Part shown: positions 35,519-47,669 of the stretch, piece by piece
Numbering within the stretch: the stretch's first letter is position 1
Layout of the letters: each line of letters starts with the position of its first letter
Source of the DNA: Brachycybe producta
Taxonomy: Eukaryota; Arthropoda; Diplopoda; Playtdesmida; Andrognathidae
Length of the DNA: 64,000 bases
Assembly: GCA_036925085.1 (NCBI GenBank)
Contig: JAUPFP010000005.1
Location: forward strand, 7,265,998 to 7,329,997
Direction: 5' to 3'
The notes under the pieces: model-generated
What the model was told of the DNA's origin: nothing
Databases searched by the model: none
Seen by the model: only the letters and a program-made list of their open reading frames with translations
Program-made: the position numbers and the translations under genes

Positions 35519-36493
35519 TCCAAGTTTCGTTAAATCATGCTTCTGAAAGAATAACCAGAGTTCGAGAAACGTTTACACATGAAAACCACCTTAAGGCCCA
35601 TTAACCTATTTTTCTATTTTCTAACACATTTTTTATTTTTTTTCTTGAATATTGCTTCTAATAAAATAATGCTAACTCTGTAATTTTTCGAGGTAATTGT
35701 GAACTTTTGTTATAGAAAATCGTATTTTAGCTGAGAAAGTTGCACTAACATTTTTTTCCATTAACAGTAGCTAAAAATACACTTAATCCAGGTAATAATT
35801 TTTAACCTTGCTTAATTTAGTATAGCTATATACTATTACTACTGTACTATCATATAGGACCCATTAAAAAAAACAGGTGTCAATGGGCTCAAAAATCCAT
35901 TGCGTGTTCTATATTTGTGTTATATCTTGAGACACTTGGAAAATCCTTTGTAAACTACCACTTACTTAATACCATAATCATTTTATTTGTGTAACATCAA
36001 TTTTAACACACTTTAACTACTCGGAAGATTGCATTTGTGTTAGTAACTGAGTACTTGAATATACCTAAACAAAAACCTCACTCTTGACCTCCCTCATATT
36101 TTATTTCTGTGAAGTGTTTCAATCAACCTAATAGCACCATTTACATGAATTAACTTTCAAATTCATTTTATCTATTTGTTTAAATTTTTTCGTTTATTTT
36201 CTTCAAACGCCTTTAAAATATACATCTTCAAAGTAAAAAAAAATTATGCAATTTAAACTATGAGAAGATGTTTTTTAAAGACAAAAATAATCAAATAAAC
36301 AGTTCGCGCCACCACGTCTATAATTCCAATCTTCTTCTGTATTTTACTACTTCCATTTCACATGTCACAAACAGACGTCACAGAATCATACACCTGATTA
36401 ACATATCTATTCATCAACACTTTTTGCATAATAATAATTATTATTATCATTATTATTCACTCATATTACCAAAAATATACTCGGATTGAAGGA

Positions 36494-36499
<6 letters not shown>

Positions 36500-36525
<26 letters not shown>
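36500..36525 (+). repeat. (GA)n microsatellite upstream of decarboxylase start
   Basis: GTGTGA followed by thirteen GA units, in the predicted 5' intron. Confidence 0.95.
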
Positions 36526-36847
36526 AAAAAAATGTTTTTTTGAGTGGGAAGAAAAATGTGAAAATGTCAAAAAAGATGCAGCTATTTCATCCTCACTGCA
36601 CTTTTATATTAAAATCTCTGATCGAACTATTGATATTTTAAAATCCCACCATTAAAACATTTTTTCTTATTAATATTTTTTCTAATTTTAACCATGCTGT
36701 TTACACAATCAAAATTAAAATTGGTGCCTTTGAACGTAGGCAACCACACAAAGCTCTGAATTTCATTTTGTTTTATCTTTTTCATAGGACCATAGTTTTT
36801 TTAAAAAATAAAACAAAGAAAAATTAAGTTTTGTTAACACTATAAAA

Positions 36848-39135
36848 ATGGACACTGCCGAATTTCGCAAACGTGGCAAGCAAATGGTTGAATACGTGGC
36901 TGGCTATCTGGAGACTATTGGACAAAGAAGAGTGACTCCTGCCATTGAACCTGGTTATCTTCGTCATCTGATTCCAACAAATCCACCGAATAAAGGACAA
37001 AGTTGGGATGATATTATAGAAGATGTGGAACGCTTTATTATGCCTGGGGTATGAGACTTAATTTCTTAACTTAAAAAGGATTATGGTGCCATTCGGGGTG
37101 TAGTAAAGTAATTTACAAGTCCAGTTTGAATTGACTGATGAGAGAATTTCAAAATATCTTTGAAACTACTGTAGAAGAGTAAAAGAAGGTGAAATACAAA
37201 TTCTCCCATGATATCTTTTAAAATAAACTTTTTGTGGCAGTTTGAAAATCATTAAATTTTGCATTTTTTTTTTCAGGATAAAAATGGTGATCCCTTTTCA
37301 AAAAATCTCTTAAAAAGTATATAATTTTAAAGATATTGTCATAAAAATACATTTTTCACCAAGATATAGACCATAGATAATGAAATTAATGGATGTGATT
37401 TTGAAATTTTAAACCTCAGCATTAATGAGTTCGGACTATTATAACTGTTAGATTAGAACTGATAGTTATAAATTATAATTATTTGATTGATAGCATTTCT
37501 ATAACTACATTCTTTCAAAATAATACTTCTTATTTACAGGTTGAAAATAACAATTTTACTTTTAAAACCTTTTGGTACTACAATTATCTAAAATATATAA
37601 TTTTTGCTTTAAAAAAACTTGCATAAAAAGCTTAGTTTGAAATATGTAGTCATAAAAAGACTATCACTCAATTCAATTAATCTTCTAGTTTCAAATACAA
37701 TTTAAACTTATTTTAGAAGAATTCAAGATTTCAAACCCAAAATTCACAAATAAAAATTGGATTTAAGTTTAAATTTAGACTCAAAATTAACATTTTTATC
37801 AGAAGTTATTTAAGTAAAAATTTCAGTTTATAAGAAAGTAGAAGAGTAAAGGAATCACATAAAAGTAATACCATGACGATTTATGCCACTTCGCTACTCT
37901 ATTGCGTTAGTTTTTCAAAGTGGACTCAATGTAAAACATTTATTTTGAAAGATATTATCGTCATAAAGCATTTATACGTGTGATCCCTTTTACTCTTCTA
38001 GTATCAAACAAACTTCCAACTTATTAGAAATTTTTGCTAATGCCACCACTTTCAACCTCTTAAGCTAACTTGGTTGCTGCTGCAACACACCACATTACTA
38101 TAAATTTTGAATTATCTAGGTGACCCACTGGCAACATCCTCGTTTTCACGCTTATTTTCCAGCTGGTAATTCGTACCCTTCAATATTAGGCGATATTTTA
38201 GGTGATGCTATTGGTTGCGTTGGATTTTCTTGGGTAAGTAAAGTTATTTAATATTTAATTAGTCATTTAAAAATATGCAAATGAAAGAGACAGCATTAGT
38301 ATATAAATCTGTGGTGGTGGTGGTATTGCGGGTCATTACTAGACTCATTACAAAAAAGTTAATAAAATTGTTATGACAGTAAATTATCATAACTCGTTCT
38401 TAACCTTATAACAGTTACAAAAAAAGTTACAAAATATGCTAAAACAAATACTTATATTTGTACAATATCTTTATGAGTGCCATTAATTTGTGTTCAGTAT
38501 AAATCCTAAACTTTATTGAACATCTTAAGGTACGATCCTATATATGACTGTCACGATTTTACGATTGTCTTTCTTATAAAACCACTGGTTATTTAAAAAC
38601 AACGTTAAAGAAAAAAATGACATTTATTGATAGAATAGTAACTGAAATTAATGAATCATTTTAAGAGAATTTCCTGTTAATGTCTTTCAATGTAAGCTTT
38701 TTACGATAATTTCAAAATTCTAAATTTTTGTTTTTCACTTTGAGTTGGGCCAAAAATATTTTTAAAAAAATCTGATAACGTCTACAAAATTAACAACCTA
38801 AGATTTTCAAACGGAATTTAACAAATAAAGATGATGACGTAAATATTCCCATTGATTCAGCTCCTTTTTTCTAGTTTCTAAAAAAACACCGTGAAATGTT
38901 TTTCTTTTGTTTGAAAAAAGTGTTCATAGAGAGATTTTCACATGAAATTTAGTTGTGATAACTTTTAACATTTTAAAATTTTTTAATTAACTTTAAACAC
39001 ATGATCAGATCATTTTTTTTATTCAGCAGCACTCTTTTCCATTCAATAGTTCTTTTAAAAAAAGATTGACCTGGGGTTGTGTTCTTTTTTTAATAATTTC
39101 TTTTCTGAACAAACGGGGCTTTTTTTCTATTTCTC

Positions 39136-39166
<31 letters not shown>

Positions 39167-41759
39167 GATGCATTATTATCAAACGTCGTTTATTAAAAGT
39201 TCCTAGGAACATGTCAGGAATGTTTGGCATGTTCTATACTTGCTGGATTTTTCTGACGCCTCTTCGATCACATAAAACGCATTCCATTATAAGGCATCAA
39301 TTCTATATGTGACATTCTCTTCTTCACACTAAAAAAAAGTATAACCCCTCATAACCCACGTCTCAAATGCAGACAACATCAAAAAACCAAGGCAAATTTT
39401 CTGGTCATCGATCGATATAGATATAAAACTAAAAATTCTGAGCCACTAGAACAGACTTACGAGTCATTTGCATCTATATGAGCAAATATAGGATATGGTT
39501 CAGTACAACACAAATGGACACACACACACATAATTATCATCTTCATTATTTAACTAAGACAACGTTATTCATTTCAACTATTAAAAATTATCTAATTTAT
39601 CCTTAACTTCAGAAATTGATTATTACAGTCCCTACACTACTTGGTAGAAGTGATTTTAGGATTTTTTTTTACAAAAATTTAACTTTGGAATTTTGTTGAT
39701 AGATTGAGGAACTCAGGACCAAATTGCAAAAAAAAAAGTAATTCAAGAGTAATACCTTGTCTACGCCGAAAAATCATGAAAATATTTATATACACAATTC
39801 ATTGATCGATCTACTTTATAACAAACTAAATTTCTTTAAGTGTAATAACTAATAATAATTTAATATACCAAAATTTATTTCAAATTCCAAGAATCGCAGC
39901 TTATGAATAGTTGGATGCAATGCAATACAAGTGGCGTCCACAGAATTGTTTCATGGGGGAAGACAAGTGATAAAGGCTAAATTTGAAAAATAACTTACAT
40001 TGTGCAAAAAATAGCCTAGGCTCAAATACACCAAAGCTTGGGTACCCATTCATAAACATCACGTAATGTCTCAGCTAGGGTTTCGATTAAATATCAATTT
40101 TATGTTTCGCAAAAATTCAGTGGTATTGTTCAATACAGGATCATTTTAGAAGGTTTGAAATACAAGAAAGACTTTCTACGAGCATAGTGAGCGAGAAATT
40201 AATTTTAAAATTTTCCTTCTCGTCAGTAGGGCCTACTGGCGAGCAAAGCGAGTCATAAAAAGTAGCATTTTCTAATAACATGTAAATTACATATTATAAT
40301 AAGAAATTTAGTTTTGAAAGGGGGCAGGCGCAAGACCCCCCCTTGCCCCTTTGTGTGGGTGCTCATGATCATCACAAACAATTTAAATATATTGTTTTGC
40401 ATTTTTGTGTGTTTGGGTTCCATTTTTAACACAGGCTGCGAGTCCAGCTTGTACAGAATTAGAAACAATTGTTTTGGACTGGATGGGTAAAATGATTGGT
40501 TTACCTGAAGAATTTTTGGCTTTCTCTGAGAATAGTAAAGGCGGAGGAGTAATTCAGGTAAAGAATAAGTGATCCACTGACTAATGAAAATAAAACATAA
40601 ACAAAATAATGTACAATAAGACATGTTTTAATTTTATGTTTAGACATCAGCCAGTGAATGTATTTTGGTCAGTCTATTGGCAGCTCGAGCTCAGATGATA
40701 AGAAGCCTCAAAGAGCAACATCCATTTGTCGAAGACGGAGTTCTACTCTCCAAACTTATGGGCTACTGTTCCAAAGAGGTGTTCATATAAAAAATAGTTT
40801 TTTTTTTAAAAAATTATACTATACATTTCTTGGGATTTTTTTATTTTAAGGCTCATTCATCAGTTGAAAAAGCAGCCATGATCGGATTTGTTAAACTTCG
40901 TATTTTGGACACGGATGACAAATGTAGTCTACGTGGTGAGACACTATATAATGCTATGGAGGTAAATCCCAGATTAACTATTTTTATACGTCAATTATGT
41001 TGTTATATGCAAAACTTAATTATGAATATCGCAACTGTCCAATTTAAAGTACGTTAGAAACTGGAATAGCACAGGTGCGCTTGTAGTCTATGTAGTAAAT
41101 ATGCAATAGATGTTGAAATCTTTTCAAAAAAAAGTTTTATTTTTAAAAAATATCAACAATAAAATAAATCCATTCAGTTAGTTCTATTCCAATTTCTAAC
41201 GTACAATTATTAATTATTTTAAATTTGTTCAACAGTGTAAAACTTCAAATATTAAAAAAAAAAATTTGAGCTAATATAACACCAGTGGCGTAACTATAAC
41301 CTCTATGGAGAGGAACTCAAACACAATCAAAATTACAATTAAAGTTACAGGGTATCTTGAGTAACGCCTTTTAAAAGCATTGTCATCAGTGCTCATCACT
41401 CATCATAAATATTTTTAACACATTCGCCAACTAGTTTAGTTTTTAAGAAAATTTTGACTTCTGAAAACATTTACATCCATGATGTATTTTTTTTTTCTTC
41501 TGAATTCTGTTAGGTAATCTACTTGTGAACTTTTATTTAACAGCCTTCATGATTGTACTTGCTTGTAATTTAATTTAATTAACGTTTTTTTTTAATTTAC
41601 ACAGGAAGACAACGCGATTGGTCTCATTCCGTTTTTTGTAAGTTTCGTGTGTTTATTAGATCTTTATGTAATCTCATTAAAACCTAATCCAAGTTATATT
41701 ATCATTATCATTATCATTAATATTATTATTGTCATTATTATTATCATTATCATTATTAA

Positions 41760-41797
<38 letters not shown>

Positions 41798-44700
41798 TTC
41801 TTCTTATTATTATTATTATTACTATAGGTGTGTACAACACTGGGCACCACATCTTGCTGCTCCTTTGACAATTTGGCCGAAATTGGACCTATTTGCAAAG
41901 AATTTGGTGTATGGCTACACGTAGATGCAGCTTATGCTGGCAATTCGTTTATGTGTCCTGAATTTAAATATCTTATGAAAGGAATTGAGGTTATTAAATT
42001 CGATATATTTGTACATTGATGTTGAAAAAATTCTGCTTTTTTTCAATAAAAACTGTTTAGAGACTAAAGTTTTCCAAGAGGTATTTAATTATCACTTACC
42101 AAAAAGTTCTTAGATTTTATCCTCTAAACAAGTCTTTTTGATTGAAACAAAAGTCTATTTTTGTCGCCTTAAAAATAATACCTACATTTATTTCATGACT
42201 TATTTTTCCTATTTATTATAGTATGCTCACTCTTTCAATACTAACCCAAACAAGTGGATGTTGGTCAATTTCGACTGTTCGACCATGTGGTATATCTTTT
42301 TATTAAATTATATAGTTTTAATAATTAAATTCTACTAAAAATGGTTGTAAAACAGATTTCATGCCATTTTTCTTACATTTTTAAAAAGGGTTAAAGACCG
42401 ATTTAAGTTGACTCAAGCATTGGTTGTTGATCCGTTGTATCTTCAGCACAGTTATTCAGGTAAATTAACAAAATATTGGTACAGTAATTGGCATAAATTA
42501 AAGAAGCCATTTTTTGAATTATAAAAGGGGACAAAAACGAATAACTAACTTAATTAATAAATTTATAATTTTTTTAAAGTCAAATCTGTACATAAATTGA
42601 AAAGAAAATATTTATTTCCATAATAATGAAAATTTTCCCAACCTAGAATTCCGTAGCCAGTACATGCCTGGATTTAGAGTTAAAAGTTCAAATGCTAAAA
42701 GTTTCCTTCTTAAATTTTGGAACTTTACTTGCGTTGCTAACCATATAACCATATATTTTCAAATCTAAATTATGAAAATTACATTCATTCAATTAATTTT
42801 AACTTTTCTGTTCTTTTTTCTATCATTTTTTAATGATTATTGAAGCCATTTCCGAACAACAAGATTAAAGTACTATCCGGAAATATCTTTTAAGACTAAA
42901 TATCTCAGCTTTTTGCTGATCATGTAAATAAAATTTTTAAGACATAGATCTGTTCACAAATTCTCAAGATAAAACTCTTAGGCGAACAAAAAAACGGTAA
43001 ACCCAGTTCAAATGTAGGCCTCTAGGGCATCAGTTCCAAGACAAAATTCATTCTTAGATAGTTTAATATTATAATATGCACAATTCCACCCACAATGATA
43101 AATAGATCCACAGCCAAACATCGATTGTCTTGGCCAGGCTAGATAATATTTCTAAATCCTTTACAAATGGGCACCATGTCCTTAACATTCCGAAGACTAA
43201 CGACTTTTTCGCTCGAACGTGACGGCATGTCACATATCGATCACACCTAAAATGGTCGTCAAATTTTCTCCAAAAATTTTTTTTTTGCTCTCTACAAGAT
43301 GATGTAATAAATTTCATTTTTATAAGACATCCATTTTTTCTCATTCTTCCTTTTTTCTTTTGCTTTTTTTTTCATGTTCAGATAAAGCAATAGATTATCG
43401 AGTAAGTTCAATGTTTAATATTTTAGATCTTGTTACAATACTAATAAAGCCTTTCTTTTAATTTTATGCCAAAAAATAAAAGCATTGGGGAATTCCACTT
43501 AGTCGACGTTTTCGGTCTCTCAAGTTGTGGTTTGTGATACGAAACTATGGTGTCGAACAACTTCAAAAATATATTCGAGAGGTTTGTTCTTTGGGTATTA
43601 AAGATTCTATCATAACCTATGATGAGTTGATAACAATGAAAATATTCTGTTCTTTTAGCATTGCCGTTTGGCCAAGAAATTTGAAAGTTTGGTACGCAAA
43701 GACGACCGTTTCGAAGTGGCAAATCAAGTTATACTTGGTTTAGTTTGCTTTAGATTAAAAGTCAGTATATGCACGTTGTATGTATGCTGTAGCAGGGGTG
43801 GACTGAAATATCGGACCATCATGCATTTTCTTGATGGGCAGCTTAGTTTGAGGGCCAATTTTATGGTGAAACTCGATTTAAAGTTTAAAAATCGGACAAG
43901 AAAACGAGCAGAAAACTGATGTTTTTAATAGAAAGTCCCACATTCTCCCAGTCCGCCCATTGCAGTAATATGTGTTTTTTTTTTCGTAGCTAATTTTTAT
44001 ATAAAATTATTTTTCAAGGGTTCTAATGTTCTAAACCAAAAGCTGCTGTCTTCCATTAATGCATCTGGAAAACTGCACATGGTACCAGCTTCGATCAATG
44101 ACCGTTACGTCATCCGTTTTTGTGTTTGTGCTCAGCATGCCACCGATGCCGACATTCAGTACGCTTGGGATGTCATATGTCAGTTTGCTACTGACATGAC
44201 AGAAGTGGAAGTCGACAACAACAAGAAGATTGTAGAGGTAAGAACTTATTACTGGTACTTATTAATCATTATTACAGTGGCAACCGTTTAACACGAAATG
44301 GAAGGGACCCGAATATTGTTTTGTATTCAACGAATTTCGTGTTTAAAGAAAGAAATTGTATGCTAATCGAAACGACCGGACAAAAAATATATTTATATTA
44401 TGTGACTTTTCGTGTTAACCATTTTCATGTTTAAAATTTCTAAAAGATTTTAAAAAGATTTAAAAACAACTCTAATCAGTTTAAGGTGTTTTAAAGTAAA
44501 AATGCCTCCCGAACTCTGATAATTCCGATTAAAAGAAACTCAAATATATTTTAGAAACTAGACGGGCAGCTCAATTACCTATGAGTATTTTCATTTTAAT
44601 ATCTTTCAAAATTTTAAAATGACCCAACTTTAAGGAGACAATATTTTTTAATTTTTGTCTATACAAAGTTTCTTTTTGAAAAAAATATAATTAAGTGATT

Positions 44701-45184
44701 GAACTACCCTTCTAATTTCTATAACACCTTGTAGTTTTTCCTAATTTTGCTCTTGAAAATAAAATTAATCAAAGTTCGGAAATCAGCTGTTCATAAACCA
44801 TCTTAAATATATTATGTCGTAGTGGAAACGTGAAAAGCATTCGATATCATGTATCTGGCCTCATCTGGCTACAGATTCATGAGTATAAGAGGAAACGATC
44901 CTTCAGAGAGTGAGTACTTACTGTTCTAAATTTCTTAGGCAATCAAGGAAGAAGCAGAGAATCAAGATGAAGAATTGGATGAAGTGTTCCTGCTGGATCT
45001 CAAGAACACTCAGTCTCTCTCGTACAAGAGAAGTTTCTTTGTAAGAATGGTTTCAGATCCCAAACTCTACAATCCAAAGATCCAAAAGAGCCTGGGTATG
45101 CGACGTCATACGAGTCCTACATTATCTCCCGAATCTCCACTTCCGACAACCACGAGAAGCACCGGAGTTCAAACACCGCTTTAA
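36848..45184 (+). CDS. Tdc: Tyrosine decarboxylase-type aromatic amino-acid decarboxylase (PLP group II), complete spliced gene
   Basis: Cytosolic PLP enzyme that would convert tyrosine to tyramine, the octopamine precursor. Fourteen coding exons join in phase: 36848-37048, 38120-38233, 40435-40557, 40644-40778, 40851-40961, 41605-41637, 41828-41989, 42222-42289, 42389-42459, 43382-43401, 43483-43581, 43659-43760, 44019-44237 and 44939-45184, giving 567 residues. Key residues by comparison with DOPA decarboxylase: His193 (AHSSVEKA), Asp272 (HVDAAYAG), PLP Lys304 (NPNKW) and catalytic-loop Tyr333 (DPLYL). Ser353 ([13 protein letters not shown]) is the histidine/tyrosine decarboxylase residue where DOPA decarboxylase has Gly. 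[25 protein letters not shown] and C-terminal [11 protein letters not shown] favour Tdc over Ddc or Hdc from memory; substrate specificity is inferred. The start aligns with family N-termini. Confidence 0.92.
37049..38119 (+). other. Decarboxylase intron 1 with foldback-repeat copies
   Basis: Holds a left arm near 37165, a right arm near 37615-37715 and a two-armed copy at 37827-38010. These together make up much of the intron. Confidence 0.6.
37827..38010. mobile_element. Foldback repeat family, two-armed copy
   Basis: The left arm contains AAGAAAGTAGAAGAGTAAAG and ACCATGACGATTTATG. The right arm contains TTTTGAAAGATATTATCGTC and TTTTACTCTTCTAGTATCAA. The two are inverted relative to each other. 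Confidence 0.65.
38625..38890. mobile_element. Foldback repeat family, diverged two-armed copy in intron 2
   Basis: A left-arm block, AGAATAGTAACTGAAATTAA, near 38630 and a right-arm block, TTGATTCAGCTCC followed by TTCTAGTTTCTAAA, near 38855-38882. Confidence 0.5.
39931..40370 (+). mobile_element. Non-autonomous element related to 47276-47518
   Basis: Shares GGCGTCC, CTGTTTCAT/TTGTTTCATGGGGG, AAGTGA.AAAGGCT, the A/T stretch leading to CATTG.GCA.AAAATA, and CACCCCC/GACCCCCCCTTGCC with GTGGG(C/T)G at the far end. No protein is encoded. Confidence 0.55.
41049..41204. mobile_element. 156-bp palindromic member of the foldback repeat family
   Basis: The left end GTACGTTAGAAACTGGAATAG mirrors the right end CTATTCCAATTTCTAACGTAC with a single mismatch in 21 bases. 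It has the family core (GTTAGAAACT) but a simpler interior, and lies wholly within decarboxylase intron 5. Confidence 0.8.
41696..41820 (+). repeat. (ATT)n/(ATC)n microsatellite abutting a splice acceptor
   Basis: A trinucleotide tract of ATT with ATC, GTC and CTT variants runs to within a few bases of the ACTATAG acceptor of decarboxylase exon 7. It occupies the position of the polypyrimidine tract and branch site. Confidence 0.95.
43382..43401 (+). CDS. Tdc: 20-nt microexon of tyrosine decarboxylase
   Basis: Acceptor TTCATGTTCAG and donor GTAAGT bracket 20 bases that finish a split Asp codon and add KAIDYR. The peptide restores homology ([20 protein letters not shown]) between the catalytic loop and the next exon. 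Without it the frame is lost. Confidence 0.9.
43792..43964. mobile_element. hAT-like MITE in decarboxylase intron 12
   Basis: The left end CAGGGGTGGACTG and the right end CAGTCCGCCCATTG are inverted repeats of the GGCGGACTG type common to hAT MITEs. No clear 8-bp duplication; no coding capacity. Confidence 0.65.
44548..44728. mobile_element. Foldback repeat family, two-armed copy in intron 13
   Basis: The left arm starts TTTTAGAAACTAGACGGGCA; the centre is ACCCAACTTTAAGGAGACAA; the right arm ends GAACTACCCTTCTAATTTCT. Homology to other copies continues beyond the arms (TTGCTC.TGAAAATAAAATTAATCA.AGTTCG, then AAACCATCTTAA). Confidence 0.8.
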
Positions 45185-45336
45185 ATTTCTATCATCGGTC
45201 TTTGAAACAACATTCGTATGATTTACGATTGAAAGTGTCACGAGTAAAAAAATATCACTTTGCAGGGAACGACACTGTAGCATATCATTGTTCATATTTA
45301 TAACTGTCTTCTTTTTTATTTCATGTTGTTCTTTAA

Positions 45337-45945
45337 TGCCTGGTTCACACATAAGTAAATACGATAACATTTACATCATCTTCACAACACCAGAACGTCT
45401 TCCGTTAACCTTGTTGGTTCCAAGGCAACAACAGGCGTTTATCACTAAAATGGTTGACATTCTTTTTGATCAAATTGTGATATAAAATTAAGGCTCTATA
45501 ATATATTACATAAAACTTGCAGCAACAAAAGGAAACATAAGTGTCCACACAGAAGAATCATGTTGCAGAAACATCCAGGAAAAGTTTTCAAGTCTTGCCA
45601 CTTGTTCCCATTTTTGCTTTGAAGTTTACAACTTCGCAAAGTAGCAATAGAAAGATCGTGTATTCTTTCGATCAACAACCACTAGCCTCCATTGCAAAGA
45701 TGTGCGGTTGCACGGAAGGCGCGAAATAAGGCGAAAAAACTGTACAATCTCACGCATAGAGACTAAGCGGCTGCTAATCGAAACAATTTCCAAAAGATCA
45801 AGTGTCATGCTTAAAGTTGTGGAGGCTTCGTTGCAGAAATGTCTCTACTTGGGCTTGTAGTGAAAACACAAATTCGAAAGCGATAGTTTTTGATAATTGC
45901 AAATGTATTTGTTAATTTGTAACGTACTTCATGTGTGAACCAGAC
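45337..45945. mobile_element. 609-bp MITE with TTAA target duplications
   Basis: The left TIR TGCCTGGTTCACACATAAGTA and the inverted right TIR GTCTGGTTCACACATGAAGTA are flanked by TTAA on both sides (45333-45336, 45946-45949). TTAA duplication fits piggyBac-type insertion. The interior is non-coding but homologous, in inverted orientation, to about 51890-52120 in FARSB intron 2. It lies 150 bases after the decarboxylase stop, so it may be in the 3' UTR. Confidence 0.8.
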
Positions 45946-46038
45946 TTAATGGTAATGTTCTATAGTCTGTATAGCAAATATAAACAGGGGGCAGCTAGCT
46001 CTTTTTCTCTATATTTAATTAATTAGAGCTTCGAACTT

Positions 46039-46204
46039 AATAAATTAATTTCTGATTATCCTCATTGTATTCAAGAAGAATAAGAAAAAAAAATTTCGTT
46101 TCGAATCCAAATATTGTTCTTCGTTAGGCTACTTATGTACACATTCTCAATTTAACCCTGATTTCAATTGATGTCGTTAATATTATGAGTATGTTACAAA
46201 TAAA
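46039..46204 (+). terminator. Candidate decarboxylase polyadenylation signals
   Basis: AATAAA occurs at 46039-46044 and 46199-46204, downstream of the stop and the MITE. If used, the 3' UTR would include the whole MITE. Motif evidence only. Confidence 0.35.
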
Positions 46205-47275
46205 ATATCGTTATTGAAATTTTTTTTCCCCAATATTGTTTTTTGAAATCTGTTGTCAGTTTTGATGTAAAAATATCAAATCGATTTCATATAACAAGAA
46301 TCGCACTATCTCATCACAAACATAACGAAAACTTGACAACAAACTCAACTCTTACCAAATACATGATATGGAATTAAAACTTACAACAAAGACGAAAATT
46401 TTGACATTGATTTTCAGTTAAAATTGCTGCTCGTTGGTTTAGATTTTACACACAACAAGGCCTCAAAATCGTTGGAATTTTTGGCTTAAATGTTTTAATT
46501 ACGCCTCTTGATTCATCTATCCAGTCATCAACAAATACATGTAATCACAAGGTCAACTGTTGTTCAGCCACCTACAAAAAATGTCAAAGTTTCAACATTT
46601 TATTCAATTTCTTTGTATTTTGATTTTTTTTTTAAATTTGTTAAAAGTGAATTGCTAAAATCTGCTTTTAGTTTTTGATTCTTAAGTTTTAATAAAACCA
46701 GTACGTTGAAAGCCGCCTCTGAACAAAAAAGCAGCGACTACCACAACAGTGAATATATTATGATAATGAGACGCATATCAAGGTCAACACAACCTACTTG
46801 TGAAATTTGCATACCTACTCAAAACATTTGCATATTCAAAAGCTATTTCTACACACAGGCGCCTGCGCATAGGGGTAAGGAGGCGTCTGCATATAAAAGG
46901 CAAGGTGGAGCTTGCCCCCACAACTTTTCAAAAGACAAAATTACGTTTTTTGTCGACACGATATTAGAAAATGCTTCCCTTTGCATGCCAGAATCTTCTA
47001 AAATGGAAATTTTACAAAATAAATTTCCCTTGTTGCACTCACAGAAATTGGGAGAAAAAAAAAACACTTAAAAACGTAATTTATAACGTATTTATGCATG
47101 TTATGGTACTACAATATCGTGATACGGGTGAAGACAGCAATGAAAGACATGAAATATCATATACAGTATAATGCCAACATTTTTTTTAATATTAAAACTT
47201 ATACTTCGACTCCACCTGTTTTTTTCTGCCAATCAGTAATGTTTCATTGGCATTGATTGCATATTACTACTATAC

Positions 47276-47518
47276 ACGGGCGTCCCCTCAGGACTGTTTC
47301 ATAGGGGGCAAGTCGTTTCATAGCAAGTGACAAAGGCTGAAATTATGAAAATTTCCACATTGGGCAGAAAATGACATCAAATACACATACATAACAACAT
47401 TGTCTAATGTCATGTGGAACATGGATCAAACACACTTAAAATTAAAAATTTCACTTTTGAAAAGTGGGGCGAGGAGACAACCCCACCCCCCTTGCCAATA
47501 GATGTGGGCGTCCACGTC
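47276..47518 (+). mobile_element. Short TIR element, GGGCGTCC ends
   Basis: Begins ACGGGCGTCCCC and ends GATGTGGGCGTCCACG. Colinear with the copy in decarboxylase intron 2 (39931-40370). No coding capacity. Confidence 0.5.
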
Positions 47519-47669
47519 ATTGTGGTAAGCAGGATGCAGAATCTACATGAAATCGAGTAAACCCGGCCACGAGTTTATGCATTTTTTCATGTTAAAAAAA
47601 GGTTTTATAAAGATTCTACATTATTTCAAAGTGAATTTGTAAAGTTGGCCTTAACTTTATTTTCTAGAT

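Noticed and set aside
44273..44430. Possible TIR pair (AACACGAAA / TTTCGTGTTAA)
   Set aside because: The matches are short and three partial copies overlap, so no element boundary can be defined.
36848..45184. Assignment as DOPA decarboxylase or histidine decarboxylase
   Set aside because: Ser353 argues against Ddc; NTNPNKW, the AIDYRHWGIPLS segment and [18 protein letters not shown] argue against Hdc. The substrate remains unproven.
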